Source: Capronia americana
Lineage: Eukaryota; Ascomycota; Eurotiomycetes; Chaetothyriales; Herpotrichiellaceae
Length of the DNA stretch: 64,000 nucleotides
Direction of reading: 5' to 3'
NCBI GenBank assembly: GCA_016110215.1
Contig: JADWQD010000017.1
Coordinates: forward strand, 248,001 to 312,000
Made by a program: the position numbers and the translations under genes. Below, piece after piece: positions 51,492 through 61,549 of this stretch. Below the pieces are notes generated by a model, which was not told the origin of the DNA, searched no databases, and saw only the letters and a list, made by a program, of their open reading frames with translations. Numbering within the stretch: the stretch's first letter is position 1; each line of letters begins with the position of its first letter.

Positions 51492-53033
51492 ATGCCGCCC
51501 AGGAACACGCACTTCCACTGGCGCGAGCCCTTCGAGGGTGACGACAGATTGACACTCCTGCGCGCTGAGGGCCCCTTAGTCTGTCTCAACCCCACGAGAG
51601 GACACTTTAACCACTCAGGCCTGGCATCATCGAAACCAACATCATCAGACGATACCGCCGCATCGCACGAGAGCGTCGACGAGCACAGAATCCCAAAGCA
51701 ATTTGAGGGGTCTGATGTTCCCGCCAAAGACATCGGCTTCCTATGGCGGTCTCGCGATAATCGCAAAGGTCGCCATCCATTACTCGTCAAGCGACCACGA
51801 CCCGGAGAGGAAGCTCCGTACCTGACACCGCGGCGGACGTCGCATCCAAGGGAGGTGCTGAAGAACATCATCCGAACATTCACTTACTACCCCGTGTGGG
51901 ACATTTCCTGGCTCGTGGCCTTCATTTTTACATGGGGCAGCGTCGTCTGGGTCATGAATGTACGGTTTACGAGATCGACGCGTGAACGAGAAGTAACCAG
52001 CTGATCAAATGCCAATAGGGTTTCTTCGTCTGGCTCCCAGTTGTGGCCCCCTCGACCGAATTCGACGGCGAAATCTACTACGGCGGCGGCATCACGGCGT
52101 TCATCGGCGCGATCGTCTTCTTCGAATTAGGTTCTGTCCTGCTGATATTCGAAGCCATCAACGCCAACAACACGGGCTGCTTCGGCTGGGCCGTCGAACA
52201 ACTCGTCGACGACGAACGCGGCGGCCCACAACGGCTCCGCGTCGTCGCGAACCGCAACCACTGCCACCACCACCACCAGAACCGACACAACTTCGTAGGC
52301 AAGCCCTCCCGGCTGACCGTCCCGGAAGTAATACCCAGACCAAGGGCGAAATCACCACCAGACGACGCAAAAAAGCAATGGCGCTGGTTCCCCTCCTGGC
52401 ACGACCTGCAGACTCATTATCTTCGCGAACTAGGCTTCCTCGCCGGCTGTGCCCAGCTCTTCGGCGCCACCGTCTTCGGCGTGTCGGGTTTCACCGCACT
52501 CCCGGGCATCATCAACCATCTCGAACCCGAGTGGAAGCTCAACGCCGCGTACTGGATCCCTCAGGTGATAGGCGGGAGCGGCTTCATCGTCAGCAGCACA
52601 TTGTACATGCTCGAGACGCAGCAGAAATGGTGGAAGCCGGCCCCGCACCTCCTAGGCTGGCACATCGCGTTTTGGAATCTGGTGGGCGCGCTGGGCTTCA
52701 CGCTATGCGGCGCTCTTGGTATGGCCTACAAGAATTCGGGAGCCCAGTATCAGGCCGGGTTGGCTACGTTTTGGTAAGAAGACTTCCAGATTTCCTAGCT
52801 CCTTGAATCCCCTAACCTCTTGCGTTATGTTATGTTTTATTGTGCTGTATTGTATCGTTGCGTTCTGTTTGAGCAGGGTGCACAGGATGTTTGTGGGATC
52901 GTGATACTAACCTGTTGTCTGACATAGGGGATCCTGGGCATTCTTAATCGGGAGTTACTTGCAGTTGTACGAGAGCCTGAACAAACATCCTGTCGAAGAA
53001 GTGTCGTCGGCGGAGGAGTTCGAGAGGAAATGA
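51492..53033 (+). CDS. Uncharacterised fungal integral membrane protein
   Basis: A 442-residue protein in three exons, 51492-51959, 52019-52773 and 52928-53033, with introns of 59 and 154 nt. Splicing joins VVWVMN to GFFVWLPVVAPSTEF and ATFW to GSWAFLIGSYLQLYESL, both clean frame matches. The N-terminal 130 residues are soluble. About six membrane segments follow: DISWLVAFIFTWGSVVWVMN, GFFVWLPVV, ITAFIGAIVFFELGSVLLIFE, GCAQLFGATVFGVSGFTALP, VIGGSGFIVSSTLYML and LVGALGFTLCGALG, with the last helix AFLIGSYLQLYE. The family is conserved in Pezizomycotina but has no assigned function. A variable loop with His-rich stretch (NHCHHHHQNRHN) lies around residues 230-245. The second intron is the longest in the window, with a CTAAC branch site (ATACTAACC). 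Confidence 0.85.
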
Positions 53034-54211
53034 TACGGGATATTACAGGTGCTGCCAAGTACATACTGTATTACCTGTGGTCTGTGATCTACCGGCTCAT
53101 GATATTTCGACGGAAGCGCCCAATTTCGTGCGTCAATCGGAATCGGACCGGGAGCTGCGGATTGGACCATACCAGCACTAATATGAAAATGAGAATCCAG
53201 ACTCTCATATCGGGTGGTTATTTTGAAAAGTTAAGGCCTGGGGTTTCATGATGTCTAACTAGGCTGGTCTCGCCAGTCTCGCTGGACTAGGCGGCAATGC
53301 ACTGTACATACATATATACATACATCTATATATGGGATCTCAGACCCAGATCTCTCGGACGGGTAAGAAAGGACTTCCTCTCCCTCCCCCAGGGACGAAC
53401 CATCCAGCACAGCACAGCACAGCGCGATCGTGGCTCGATGCTCGAATCGTCAGACGATGGGAAGATCCTTCCTTCATGTCTCGCCCCGGATGCTCGTAGT
53501 GCTGTGATGCTATTGCCATCAATTTTTCCCAGAGTCCGACTTTGTTTCTGTTGCTATCAGTTTTCTCAGAGCATAACTGTGTTTCGTCCGCCCTGTCCGC
53601 GATTCCCCTACTGACGCCTCGAGTTCTGCCTCGCTCACTCACTCATGCGACACCGGATCCAGTGCAGTGCATCGCATCGTCCGTCGAGTCGTCGGACGAA
53701 GAGTTCCCGTACGATTTACGCCATCGCTTTCCTCTGGATCAGACCCCTGGAAATGCTCTGGCGATGGCTGCATCGGCGTTGACGCAGATCAGGATATCTT
53801 AGCCAATAATACGGAGAGAAATCAGCCACTTCATGCATAACAGGGGGTTCTTCTTTCCGTTTTTGGTATAGTTCGAAATTGGGGGATCGCTGGGGTTCTG
53901 CGGAACGGTCACTCAAACAATCTAATTTATTTACGGGCTTGTACATCGTGAAGGCGGTGGAACGAAAGAGCCTGTCGAGCGGACTGATTGGGCTTGCATC
54001 TTCGACGTTTGTGGACTTTTGACTTCGCGTTCGGCCGAGTATATTATTCTGTATGCTTCTGTCGACCACCGTACAGAGTCTTGCTTGAGAATATATAATG
54101 GACGACTTTGGGGGACCTCATTTCTTTTCCAGCTTTCTCCTCAGCAGACGCTACTTATCCTGTCTTCGAACCACTTCTTGTTCTTCGTCAATTAGTTGCT
54201 GACCAGCACCC
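53034..54211. other. Intergenic, 1.2 kb
   Basis: No gene. It carries a short TACATACATATATA stretch at 53304-53331 and the SDR promoter with its TATA box. Small frames lack domains. Confidence 0.5.
54091..54098 (+). promoter_or_regulatory. TATA box of the second SDR gene
   Basis: ATATATAA about 114 bases ahead of the ATG at 54212. Confidence 0.55.
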
Positions 54212-55213
54212 ATGGCTCCAGACACCCTTTCCCTCGCCGGCAAAGTCGCCATCGTCACGGGTTCAGGCAAACAGAATGGCATTGGTGCTGGTATTGCTTC
54301 TGCGCTTGCCCGCAACGGTGCCTCGGTCGTGATCAACTACGTGTCTGAGGCGACAGGTCCTCGAGCAGCAGAGGTGGTCAAGAAGATTGAAGCAGATGGC
54401 GGTAAAGCCGCCGTGGTCCAGGCCGACGTTACGACTCCTGGGGGTGCTACCAGCCTTGTTCAACAGGCGTTGAAGGCTTTCCAGGTGGAGAAGATCGATA
54501 TTCTCGGTATGTTGCTTCGTTGTGCCTCAAGTTGCACCTTGTGTGTCCGTGTCTCCGCAAGCTGATGCGAGGTTGAAAGTGAACAACGCCGGCGGAGGCG
54601 CCACAGGCCCGGCAATGCAAGCAACAGAGGAGGATGTGCTACGGACATTCGGAGTGAATGTTTTCGCGTCGCTATATATGATGCAGGCGGTCGTTCCAGT
54701 CATGCCTCGGGGTGGCCGCATCGTCAACATCGGTTCGATCGCGTCCAAGATGGGGATGGCGCCGATTCCGTTGTACAGTGCTTCCAAGGCGGCGATGGAC
54801 ACGTTGGCTTACGCCACGGCCATGGAGGTGTGTATCTTTTGCTGAAGGACTTTTACAAGTCCCCTGACATTATGTCTCCCCCGGGAGTTTGGAAAATTGC
54901 TGATCTCTGGTGCCAATAGCTCGGACGTGGTTACGGGATTACAGTAAACACGATCGCCCCAGGGCCGGTGCCAACAGGTAAGAGACTCTTTTAGACTGTT
55001 GAACGAAGCTGATTTGGTATTCTCACAGACGGGTTGCCCAAAGGTCCAGTGGCTGATGCTGTGCACAACTTCCTTCTCCCAATGACGAGGGCAGAAGAGC
55101 GAATGGGTACGGTAGAAGATATCGCTGACGCTGTCCTACTTCTCGCATCGGAGAAGAGTCGATGGATCACTGGCCAGTTCATCTCTGTTTCAGGAGGTAT
55201 TACCGGAGGGTGA
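54212..55213 (+). CDS. Short-chain dehydrogenase/reductase
   Basis: A 261-residue NAD(P)-dependent oxidoreductase in four exons: 54212-54506, 54580-54827, 54920-54977 and 55029-55213, with introns of 73, 92 and 51 nt. All three joins restore SDR sequence: KIDIL|VNNAGGGATG, AYATAME|LGRGYGITVN and APGPVPT|DGLPKGP. The cofactor motif is TGSGKQNGIGAGIA, an expanded glycine-rich loop; INYVSEA after beta-2 lacks an Asp, pointing to NADP(H). Active-site Ser-Tyr-Lys lie in VNIGSIASKMGMAPIPLYSASKAAM. The C-terminus WITGQFISVSGGITGG is of the 3-oxoacyl-reductase/tropinone-like type common in fungal secondary and xenobiotic metabolism. Substrate unknown. Only 54 bases separate its stop from the convergent regulator-like gene. 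Confidence 0.9.
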
Positions 55214-55267
55214 AATCGCAGCAGGATCGATAGCTTCGCATGGAGGAGTCGCCACAACAACGGTCGC

Positions 55268-56942
55268 TCAGGCTGCATGAAGGGATGCAGCGGCCCCGAT
55301 GGAGTCGGGACCCTGTCGTGGAGGCGGGAAGGAGGGAGCGGCACAATTGACTTCGGACTGGAGGTTTATAGATCCATTGTCCATCAACGCATCAATCCAG
55401 ACTAGCTGCTTTGCGCATGCAACAGCGTCTTCGCCAGATTTAATCCCCATATATCTCATAATAGTGGAAATGGCACTGATGTGGACATTTCTCCACCGCT
55501 CGGCTTGGTCCATGGTTGCAACAATTACGGAAGCCCACAGAGAAAGCTCTGGGAATCGACTGTCAACGCACGGTGCAGCACAGACCAAGATCGAAACTCG
55601 TTCCAGGAGGGTGTGAAGCTCGTCCGAAACAAGGGAGAACGCCTGCTTCAACCTAGTCAACATGATAAGTAGGGCAAGTCGTACCAGCTCAAGAAGCGTG
55701 ATTTTCGGTGATATATTGCCAACAGCATCAAATTCGCCTGCTCGCGGGAACGATAGCAGAAGATGCATGATGGGTGTGATGCGACGCGCTGCTGCTGCGC
55801 CGTCTTTCCAGAACGCTGGGTACTGCGCATTCTGGTTCACAAACATAGCCATCTGCTCACCGGCTTGGAGTGCAGTTGCTATATTGGTGTCTTCGTCAGA
55901 GCCGCATGAGAGTCGCAGGATAAGACCCTGCAAAGCTCTAGATAGCACGCCTTGATGCAAGTTCGATGTGGTGGATCTAGGAGATACTGGGAAACGCGGC
56001 TTCTTGTCGAACATCGAGGAACCGAGCACATCGAACCTTCCACCAGTTAAATTCCTGTCTCTTGGATATGGAGCTCCCTATGCTTGGTGATACATACCAA
56101 GACACGAACATGGCGACGGTGCTCTTAAGACGCTGGAAGTCGCCACGAAGCTGGAGGATGTTCTGCAGACCGTCCATGTGCATGGCATATCGGTCCCATC
56201 TGCCAATAGTAGACTGCCATATGATTAGCAGAGATGTACGAGATTGAGCCTGAGTCAACGCACATCGTGGCAGAGGAAACCAAGCACCGTGGTAATGACA
56301 CCTTCGCTGACACTGTCGGGTCCTTGGTTAAGCCTATCTGCGACTTGGTTTAGACACAGACTCAAATATTTCGAGGACTCTTCGAAGTCACTGTACTCGC
56401 TGCCTTTGTGTAGAGTCCTCTGGTGAAAGAACAGCGCGGCATTTGCTAACGAGAGGTAGAACGCGGTGCAGTCTACAACGGCCATCGTCCACCACTCGTT
56501 TCGGAACGGTCGGTAAAGGTAGTCGCCCTCGACATGCACTGGGGAAAGTGAGCCTGGAAGCAGTCACAGGCAAGCCATGAAGATACATACTAAAGTGTAT
56601 CAGCTGCCGGGCCCTTGAGTCGGTGTGTACAGGAAATATGCTGTAGGGGTGCAAGGCTCGAGGGACTTCTTCGCTCCATTGTGACCCTGAACTCTGATGC
56701 ATGCCCAGGTCATGAATGAGGCTTTCCGTGCTCGGTGCATCCTTGGGATGGGATTCAGGTGTCTTCAGCACCAAGGTCCAAGTCTGCGGTCGTTTTCTGC
56801 GCGATTCGGCAACTCTTGCCATAACATGATGTCGAATTGCTTTTTGGGTGCTTTTCTGCTTGGACTCTTCAGGGTGGGAAACATTTATAAATTCAAAACA
56901 CCCGCCATTATTCTGGAGGTGATCTCGTCTCCCCCGCTTCAT
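55268..56942 (-). CDS. Fungal-specific transcription-factor-domain protein without zinc cluster
   Basis: A 509-residue protein in four exons on the minus strand: 56591-56942, 56264-56538, 56098-56213 and 55268-56054, with introns of 52, 50 and 43 nt. ATG 56942 starts MKRGRRDHLQNNGGCFEFIN; the upstream frame lacks an ATG. The N-terminus has FEFINVSHPEE then IRHHVMARVAESRRKRPQ, the signature of zinc-cluster-less regulators related to the 24454-26232 gene. Residues about 130-200 include the QLIHFMHVEGDYLYRPFRNE splice join and WWTMAVVDCTAFYLSLANAALF. The third splice (FLCHD|STIGRWDRYAMHMDGL) and fourth (MFVSW|NLTGGRFDVLG) are inferred from frame and splice sites. The 43-nt intron is near the lower size limit. 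An alternative acceptor for intron 1 would add five residues. Confidence 0.78.
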
Positions 56943-57340
56943 GACCTTGAGACAAGGGCTTGTCACTCGAGAGGTCAATAAGGTCGGAGGAAGTGAGAGG
57001 ATGGTGAGGCAGGTGAGTTTATGCGGATGAAAAGGATTCTGTCTGACGTCGGTATTCGCAGCAAATCGAGAAATGATCAGGAACCTGAGTTGGTCAGACA
57101 GCGATATACGCAGATTATGATTGGGCCTTCGGCGTTCCGACCTTCATCTGGCCGCCAGCTGAAAAGTTTCGCGACAAGCCTCGCGACCTAGAAAAATCGA
57201 CGACATCATTGACTACGTGAGTTTCGAGGTGCCTCCCTCCCCTACGTATGGCGACGATCCTCTCTCACCGTTCCTTCTTTTTCAATATCTCATGGTAGAG
57301 ACTCGTCACATGTCTCCCGACTCAATCTATCCTCCGGGTC
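56943..57340. other. Divergent promoter, 0.4 kb
   Basis: The region between the regulator-like gene and the large mitochondrial-type gene. No motif stands out beyond a CT-rich leader near 57235-57295. Confidence 0.45.
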
Positions 57341-60300
57341 ATGCGCAGATGCTTTGAGCAATTTCCCTCCAGAAGTCGAACCCGCAACACCTTGCTTGCT
57401 TCGCATCTGTCGACTCTGCGGCCTAGATATAGCAAGGTCGCTGTCATTCGCAAGTCTAACTGCCTCAATCTCTCGACTTGCAGTTCGCAAACGTTCCTCA
57501 AAACAAGCCTTAGCAACCTCACTCGAGATGTGTCAACCAAGTCTCGAGGCACGGGCGGTTATGCGGATGCGGAGCATGGACATACAACAGGGATCTCACG
57601 AGAGAATAGGAGGAATACAAAAAGATCGCGTCGGAGCATTGTTGAGGACTGTATAGCACAACTGGAAAGATACCTTCCGAGAGGCTTGAGTCAGTTGGAT
57701 TTTCTCGAATCACGAACTGTCATCACTGGGGGGCCACTATTTGCCGATGTGGTCGCCACACTCGAGCGTGGCCGCAGAAAGAGCGGTATGAATGTTCTGA
57801 CCTTCATGGTGCTACATCAGCGTCGACACAAGGCCGTCGTCCACCTCGTTGAGGTACTGCTGAAGCAAATTGCGCTCGCCGTCAATGAACCCTTCAAGGA
57901 CGAGCTGCCTTCCAACATCGATTGGCCTGATGGGTCATTCAGGAAGGGAAATGGCGCGCCAATTGAGCTGGAGCGTACTTTCCACGTGAGCCGACGGCCT
58001 CTGGGAAATTCCCTTGGACTTTCCGAAGACGCTTTGCAGGAGGACGACGATTCCACTGCTATGGAGCTCGTCTGGTCTTTTCTGGCTGATGTTGTCATTG
58101 CGTCTTCCAAGCAGAGCCCAGATGAACGCAAGCAGGTTATGAATACTGTCCTTCAGATCCTAGCGCTCATTCACAAGTTGGGGCTTGTCCCAGCCAATAT
58201 CTATGCTCACTGCCCGCCACAAGAGACCACACATGTCCAAAGACCACCGGTTCTGCATCTCTTAAACTCGAAAATCCTGTCAACGCTATCGGATGCTGTT
58301 TGGCATGCTTACCAGGACGAAGTGTCTGCCCGATCCGAAAAGGGTCAAAGGAGTCCTTGGAATTTCTTCCTTGAACCACCAGGCAGTCCTCTAAGATCCA
58401 AGGGAAAAGAGCTGGGTCCTGAAGTTTGGGTTGAATTCATTCTCTGGTGCTGCGTCGAGGCAGGCTTTGCATCAACCGGCGTCCGGATTCTAAAGGCGTT
58501 GCGCGATGATGTGGAAACACCCTGGCGGGCTGTTCCCTGGACGGATGTAAGCGTGCATCGCAATGTTCAGAATCAGACGGCTCATCCAAAGGGACAGGCT
58601 CCTGATGAGATAGCTTCTGGCGGAGAATTTCGCACTCCGGCAGGCACCCAGTACAGGTTGATCAGTGCTGAAGTCGTTCTTGCCGTTGCCGACAGTTTGA
58701 TCAACTGTTTCAACTCGGAAGTTGTGGGCGGTGCACTGTCCGTCCATCAAGTTCAGAACGACCTCCGGGATCTTGTGTCTTTTGTGGGGCCTGCCAGTGT
58801 TGCTCCGACATACGTCGAGTACCTTGCTGTTCGGCTGCTTCAGACCGAGCATTTGTATGATACGGATCAAGTCAATGCCTTGCATGCCTGGACGTCCACA
58901 TTAAGCCATCTCCGCGATCTGCAGCTCGTTGAGGAACAGTCCCGTCACGAACCCGGGCTTACCTTCGATTTTATATTGGGTCGTTCAGAGCTGCAAGCCG
59001 GCATTCTCCATCAAGCTCTTCAAGCTTGCATCGAAAACAATCTTGTCAAGAAAGCAGTCGACACCTTTACAGATATTCAGAAGACAGTTGACGGGAACAA
59101 GCTGCAGGCTATTGGAGAGTTCCTTGCTCTGTCTCTTCGGCCGGAAGACGGGTTCTTCACTTCTAGACTTGGCAGAGGACACAACGAGTTCCTGAAATCC
59201 TATGGACAGCTTCCTGCATACAAGCTGGCGGCTTTTCTTGATTTGGTTGGCAATGCCAAGCTATTTGGACTCGGGGATTGGCTTGTCTTCTCAGATGATA
59301 TTGATGGGGCTGCATTGCCGGTATCAATCTGGGGACAGCCTTCTATTGCAGCTGCGCTGACTCGGTATGCCGCAGCCAAGGGTGACCCTCGCCTATTAGA
59401 GAGAGTTCTCTCAATCTGCGCGGCCTCTAATAGGAAAATGACGGTCAATCTGCTGAGATCTTTTGTGATGAGCTACATCAGTATGCGGGAATGGGACAGG
59501 GCTGCACAAATGCTCCAAGAACTGAAGCAGGCGGACGGTGGCGGTTACAGCCCCCGGATCGTTGCCTGTCTCGCAGCTACCATCTTGCGCTTGGAGGTCG
59601 ACCCCGAGGTCTTGCTGCAAGAAGAACGGGAGTCTGACCTCACACAGGCCCTTCTACTGTTCTCTACAGTCTTAGATGGCCTCTATGATTCCTCGGCAGC
59701 CAGCTTCAGGATCGATCAAAAGAGGATTTTCAAGCAGCAGGTGGGCTATTTGTTACGTCTCCTGGAGAATGTGGCAGACAGCAGGGTAGCGGACATGGTG
59801 AGTAACTTCAAATCAAGGTTCCCTGTTAGCAATGAACCTCATCTCGCCCCGGACACATTCAACGTGGTCTATGCTGCCATAGTCGAAACCAAAGGCGTAC
59901 TGGAGGGCCGCAATATCTGGCACTTATTCTGTAAAGATCCGAGGGGCCGTGAAGTGCCGCGCGATGGGAAATTGCTTGACAGCGATGAAATCATGTTTGA
60001 CGAACATATCGAAGATTACGATGAAGAGGAGTTCCTTGGATTACAAACCGAAGAGCCAGCGGAAGGGGAGATCGCAGTCCCTTCCAGGCCTGATAAACAT
60101 ATGTCGGTTGCTACTAAGGATATGAACTCGGTGGAGTCTCGACAAGGCTCCGTGGAGACTTCGTCCACTGCTCCGACACCACTTGCCTATCCATCCTCGC
60201 TCAATATCGATTCGGAATTACCAACAGATGGATTCGGCTTTCACGGTAGTCAGAACATGGAAACCGCCATCACAGGAAGCGATAATTGGGACATTCCCAT

Positions 60301-60856
60301 CGTGGGAGCTGACATTGAGTCCGAAAAAGTGGTACCAGATCTCACTCAAGTTGTTGTTCCGAACAGCCGTACTTTACAGATACTTGTGAGACAGGCTCTA
60401 AGCGAAATCGCGGCGAGGAAAGAGCGCAGAAAACCATATGCCGACCTGGAAGAGGTTATTCAGTGGGCAGGACAATTCTACAGCGCGTTCAATCTGGCTC
60501 CCGAGGATATCAGGACGGAATTTCGTGTGTCTTCAAACATGCCGCGCGCATTGAAAGTTGCTACCAAGCATCGAAGGAGCCGGGGCGGATACGTGACAGC
60601 AGCACGAGAAAAATTCAGACCTGACGTGTCCAGCCAATTCTCGAGCGGAGCCTTCAACACCCGATTACCTGGCACTCCACGCGCAGAAGAGCATGCAGGC
60701 CAAATATTCGGCGCATTCCAAATAAAGGATGGTGACGAGGGCGATGCTGGGAAAGTGACTGAAGGGTTTCACGATCAAAGGACGGAGCATGATCCACATC
60801 TCGCACACAGGTTCAAGGTTCGGAAGTTTGGCACGTCAGTCACGCATAGATCTTGA
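57341..60856 (+). CDS. Large probable mitochondrial helical-repeat protein, function unknown
   Basis: A 1171-residue single-exon protein. The N-terminus (MRRCFEQFPSRSRTRNTLLA, more Arg and Ser, no acids for about 60 residues) is a strong mitochondrial presequence. The body, residues about 130-860, is predominantly helical with repeated 30-40-residue units (for example LLERVLSICAASNRKM, WDRAAQMLQELKQAD, LLRLLENVADSRVADM) resembling PPR-type or other alpha-solenoid repeats. Such fungal proteins commonly help mitochondrial RNA processing, translation or complex assembly (CIA84, ATP-synthase expression factors); I cannot assign which. An acidic patch lies near 885-910 (DEHIEDYDEEEFLG), followed by a disordered Ser/Thr/Pro-rich section and a basic C-terminus (VATKHRRSRGGYVTAAREKF). 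Confidence 0.8.
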   Translation: MRRCFEQFPSRSRTRNTLLASHLSTLRPRYSKVAVIRKSNCLNLSTCSSQTFLKTSLSNLTRDVSTKSRGTGGYADAEHGHTTGISRENRRNTKRSRRSIVEDCIAQLERYLPRGLSQLDFLESRTVITGGPLFADVVATLERGRRKSGMNVLTFMVLHQRRHKAVVHLVEVLLKQIALAVNEPFKDELPSNIDWPDGSFRKGNGAPIELERTFHVSRRPLGNSLGLSEDALQEDDDSTAMELVWSFLADVVIASSKQSPDERKQVMNTVLQILALIHKLGLVPANIYAHCPPQETTHVQRPPVLHLLNSKILSTLSDAVWHAYQDEVSARSEKGQRSPWNFFLEPPGSPLRSKGKELGPEVWVEFILWCCVEAGFASTGVRILKALRDDVETPWRAVPWTDVSVHRNVQNQTAHPKGQAPDEIASGGEFRTPAGTQYRLISAEVVLAVADSLINCFNSEVVGGALSVHQVQNDLRDLVSFVGPASVAPTYVEYLAVRLLQTEHLYDTDQVNALHAWTSTLSHLRDLQLVEEQSRHEPGLTFDFILGRSELQAGILHQALQACIENNLVKKAVDTFTDIQKTVDGNKLQAIGEFLALSLRPEDGFFTSRLGRGHNEFLKSYGQLPAYKLAAFLDLVGNAKLFGLGDWLVFSDDIDGAALPVSIWGQPSIAAALTRYAAAKGDPRLLERVLSICAASNRKMTVNLLRSFVMSYISMREWDRAAQMLQELKQADGGGYSPRIVACLAATILRLEVDPEVLLQEERESDLTQALLLFSTVLDGLYDSSAASFRIDQKRIFKQQVGYLLRLLENVADSRVADMVSNFKSRFPVSNEPHLAPDTFNVVYAAIVETKGVLEGRNIWHLFCKDPRGREVPRDGKLLDSDEIMFDEHIEDYDEEEFLGLQTEEPAEGEIAVPSRPDKHMSVATKDMNSVESRQGSVETSSTAPTPLAYPSSLNIDSELPTDGFGFHGSQNMETAITGSDNWDIPIVGADIESEKVVPDLTQVVVPNSRTLQILVRQALSEIAARKERRKPYADLEEVIQWAGQFYSAFNLAPEDIRTEFRVSSNMPRALKVATKHRRSRGGYVTAAREKFRPDVSSQFSSGAFNTRLPGTPRAEEHAGQIFGAFQIKDGDEGDAGKVTEGFHDQRTEHDPHLAHRFKVRKFGTSVTHRS

Positions 60857-61549
60857 TTATGCACAGCGTTCGGCGTTTAGGGCTATGACGTGACCGCACG
60901 GAAGTTGGGTTATCTGCATCTCTTTCCGTGCACTATATTGTACCTCTAACCTCTTGTATATGTAGATCGGGACAAAGGAGCGTTTCCTCAGTTCCTCTAA
61001 TCATTCTGGCCAAGATCCTCCTGGAACCCCGCCAACCTCTGGGGTTCAAGCGGCTTCACGGGGACATCCGGGTTGATCAGCCAGATCAGCCTACGAACAC
61101 CAGCTCGTCTGCACCCCGCAACTGTTGTTTTCGGTGACGTGAAAAGCGACAATGGCGCGAAGACTGTCCTCGTCACACGGGATATGCATGTCGGTATTTG
61201 CATCTCCAGCCAGAATGCCAGGAGTTTCCCCGCTCTCATCCCATCCCATCCCATCCTGTCCGTCAGCTTTCGCATTCCTCCTCCCCCAAGGCCGAAAAGC
61301 AGTCATGGACATACGTATGCTAATCATGGCGCGCAGAACGCCTTTCATAAGAACGCGGGGAAAGTAGCCATGCGGATTGCAAGACTCACCCGTCCGTCCG
61401 TCTGCCTGTCTGGTTGTCTGTCTGTTCGTTGCTCTTACCGAGTAGTACATTTTCTTCTACCGATCCTAACGCATTCGTACTATTCATTCCCCCGCAGTGC
61501 AGTGATCTTGATCGTTTGTACTATTCATCCCCAGCTGGCCAGAGCGAGA
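60857..61549. other. Intergenic, leader of GlcG/HbpS-family gene
   Basis: No separate gene. It holds CATCC units near 61247-61256 and a GTCC/GTCTGTCTG tract near 61391-61430. The frame of the next gene stays open upstream for about 160 codons, but without conserved sequence, so it is treated as leader. Confidence 0.5.

Noticed and set aside
53304..53331. TACATA/TATATA stretch considered as an origin or promoter
   Set aside because: No gene starts within a reasonable distance, and AT-rich dinucleotide runs of this size are common.
61073..61549. Upstream extension of the GlcG/HbpS-family protein by about 159 codons
   Set aside because: The extra sequence is low-complexity and unlike the family, and it spans simple repeats; the ATG at 61550 gives the usual protein length.
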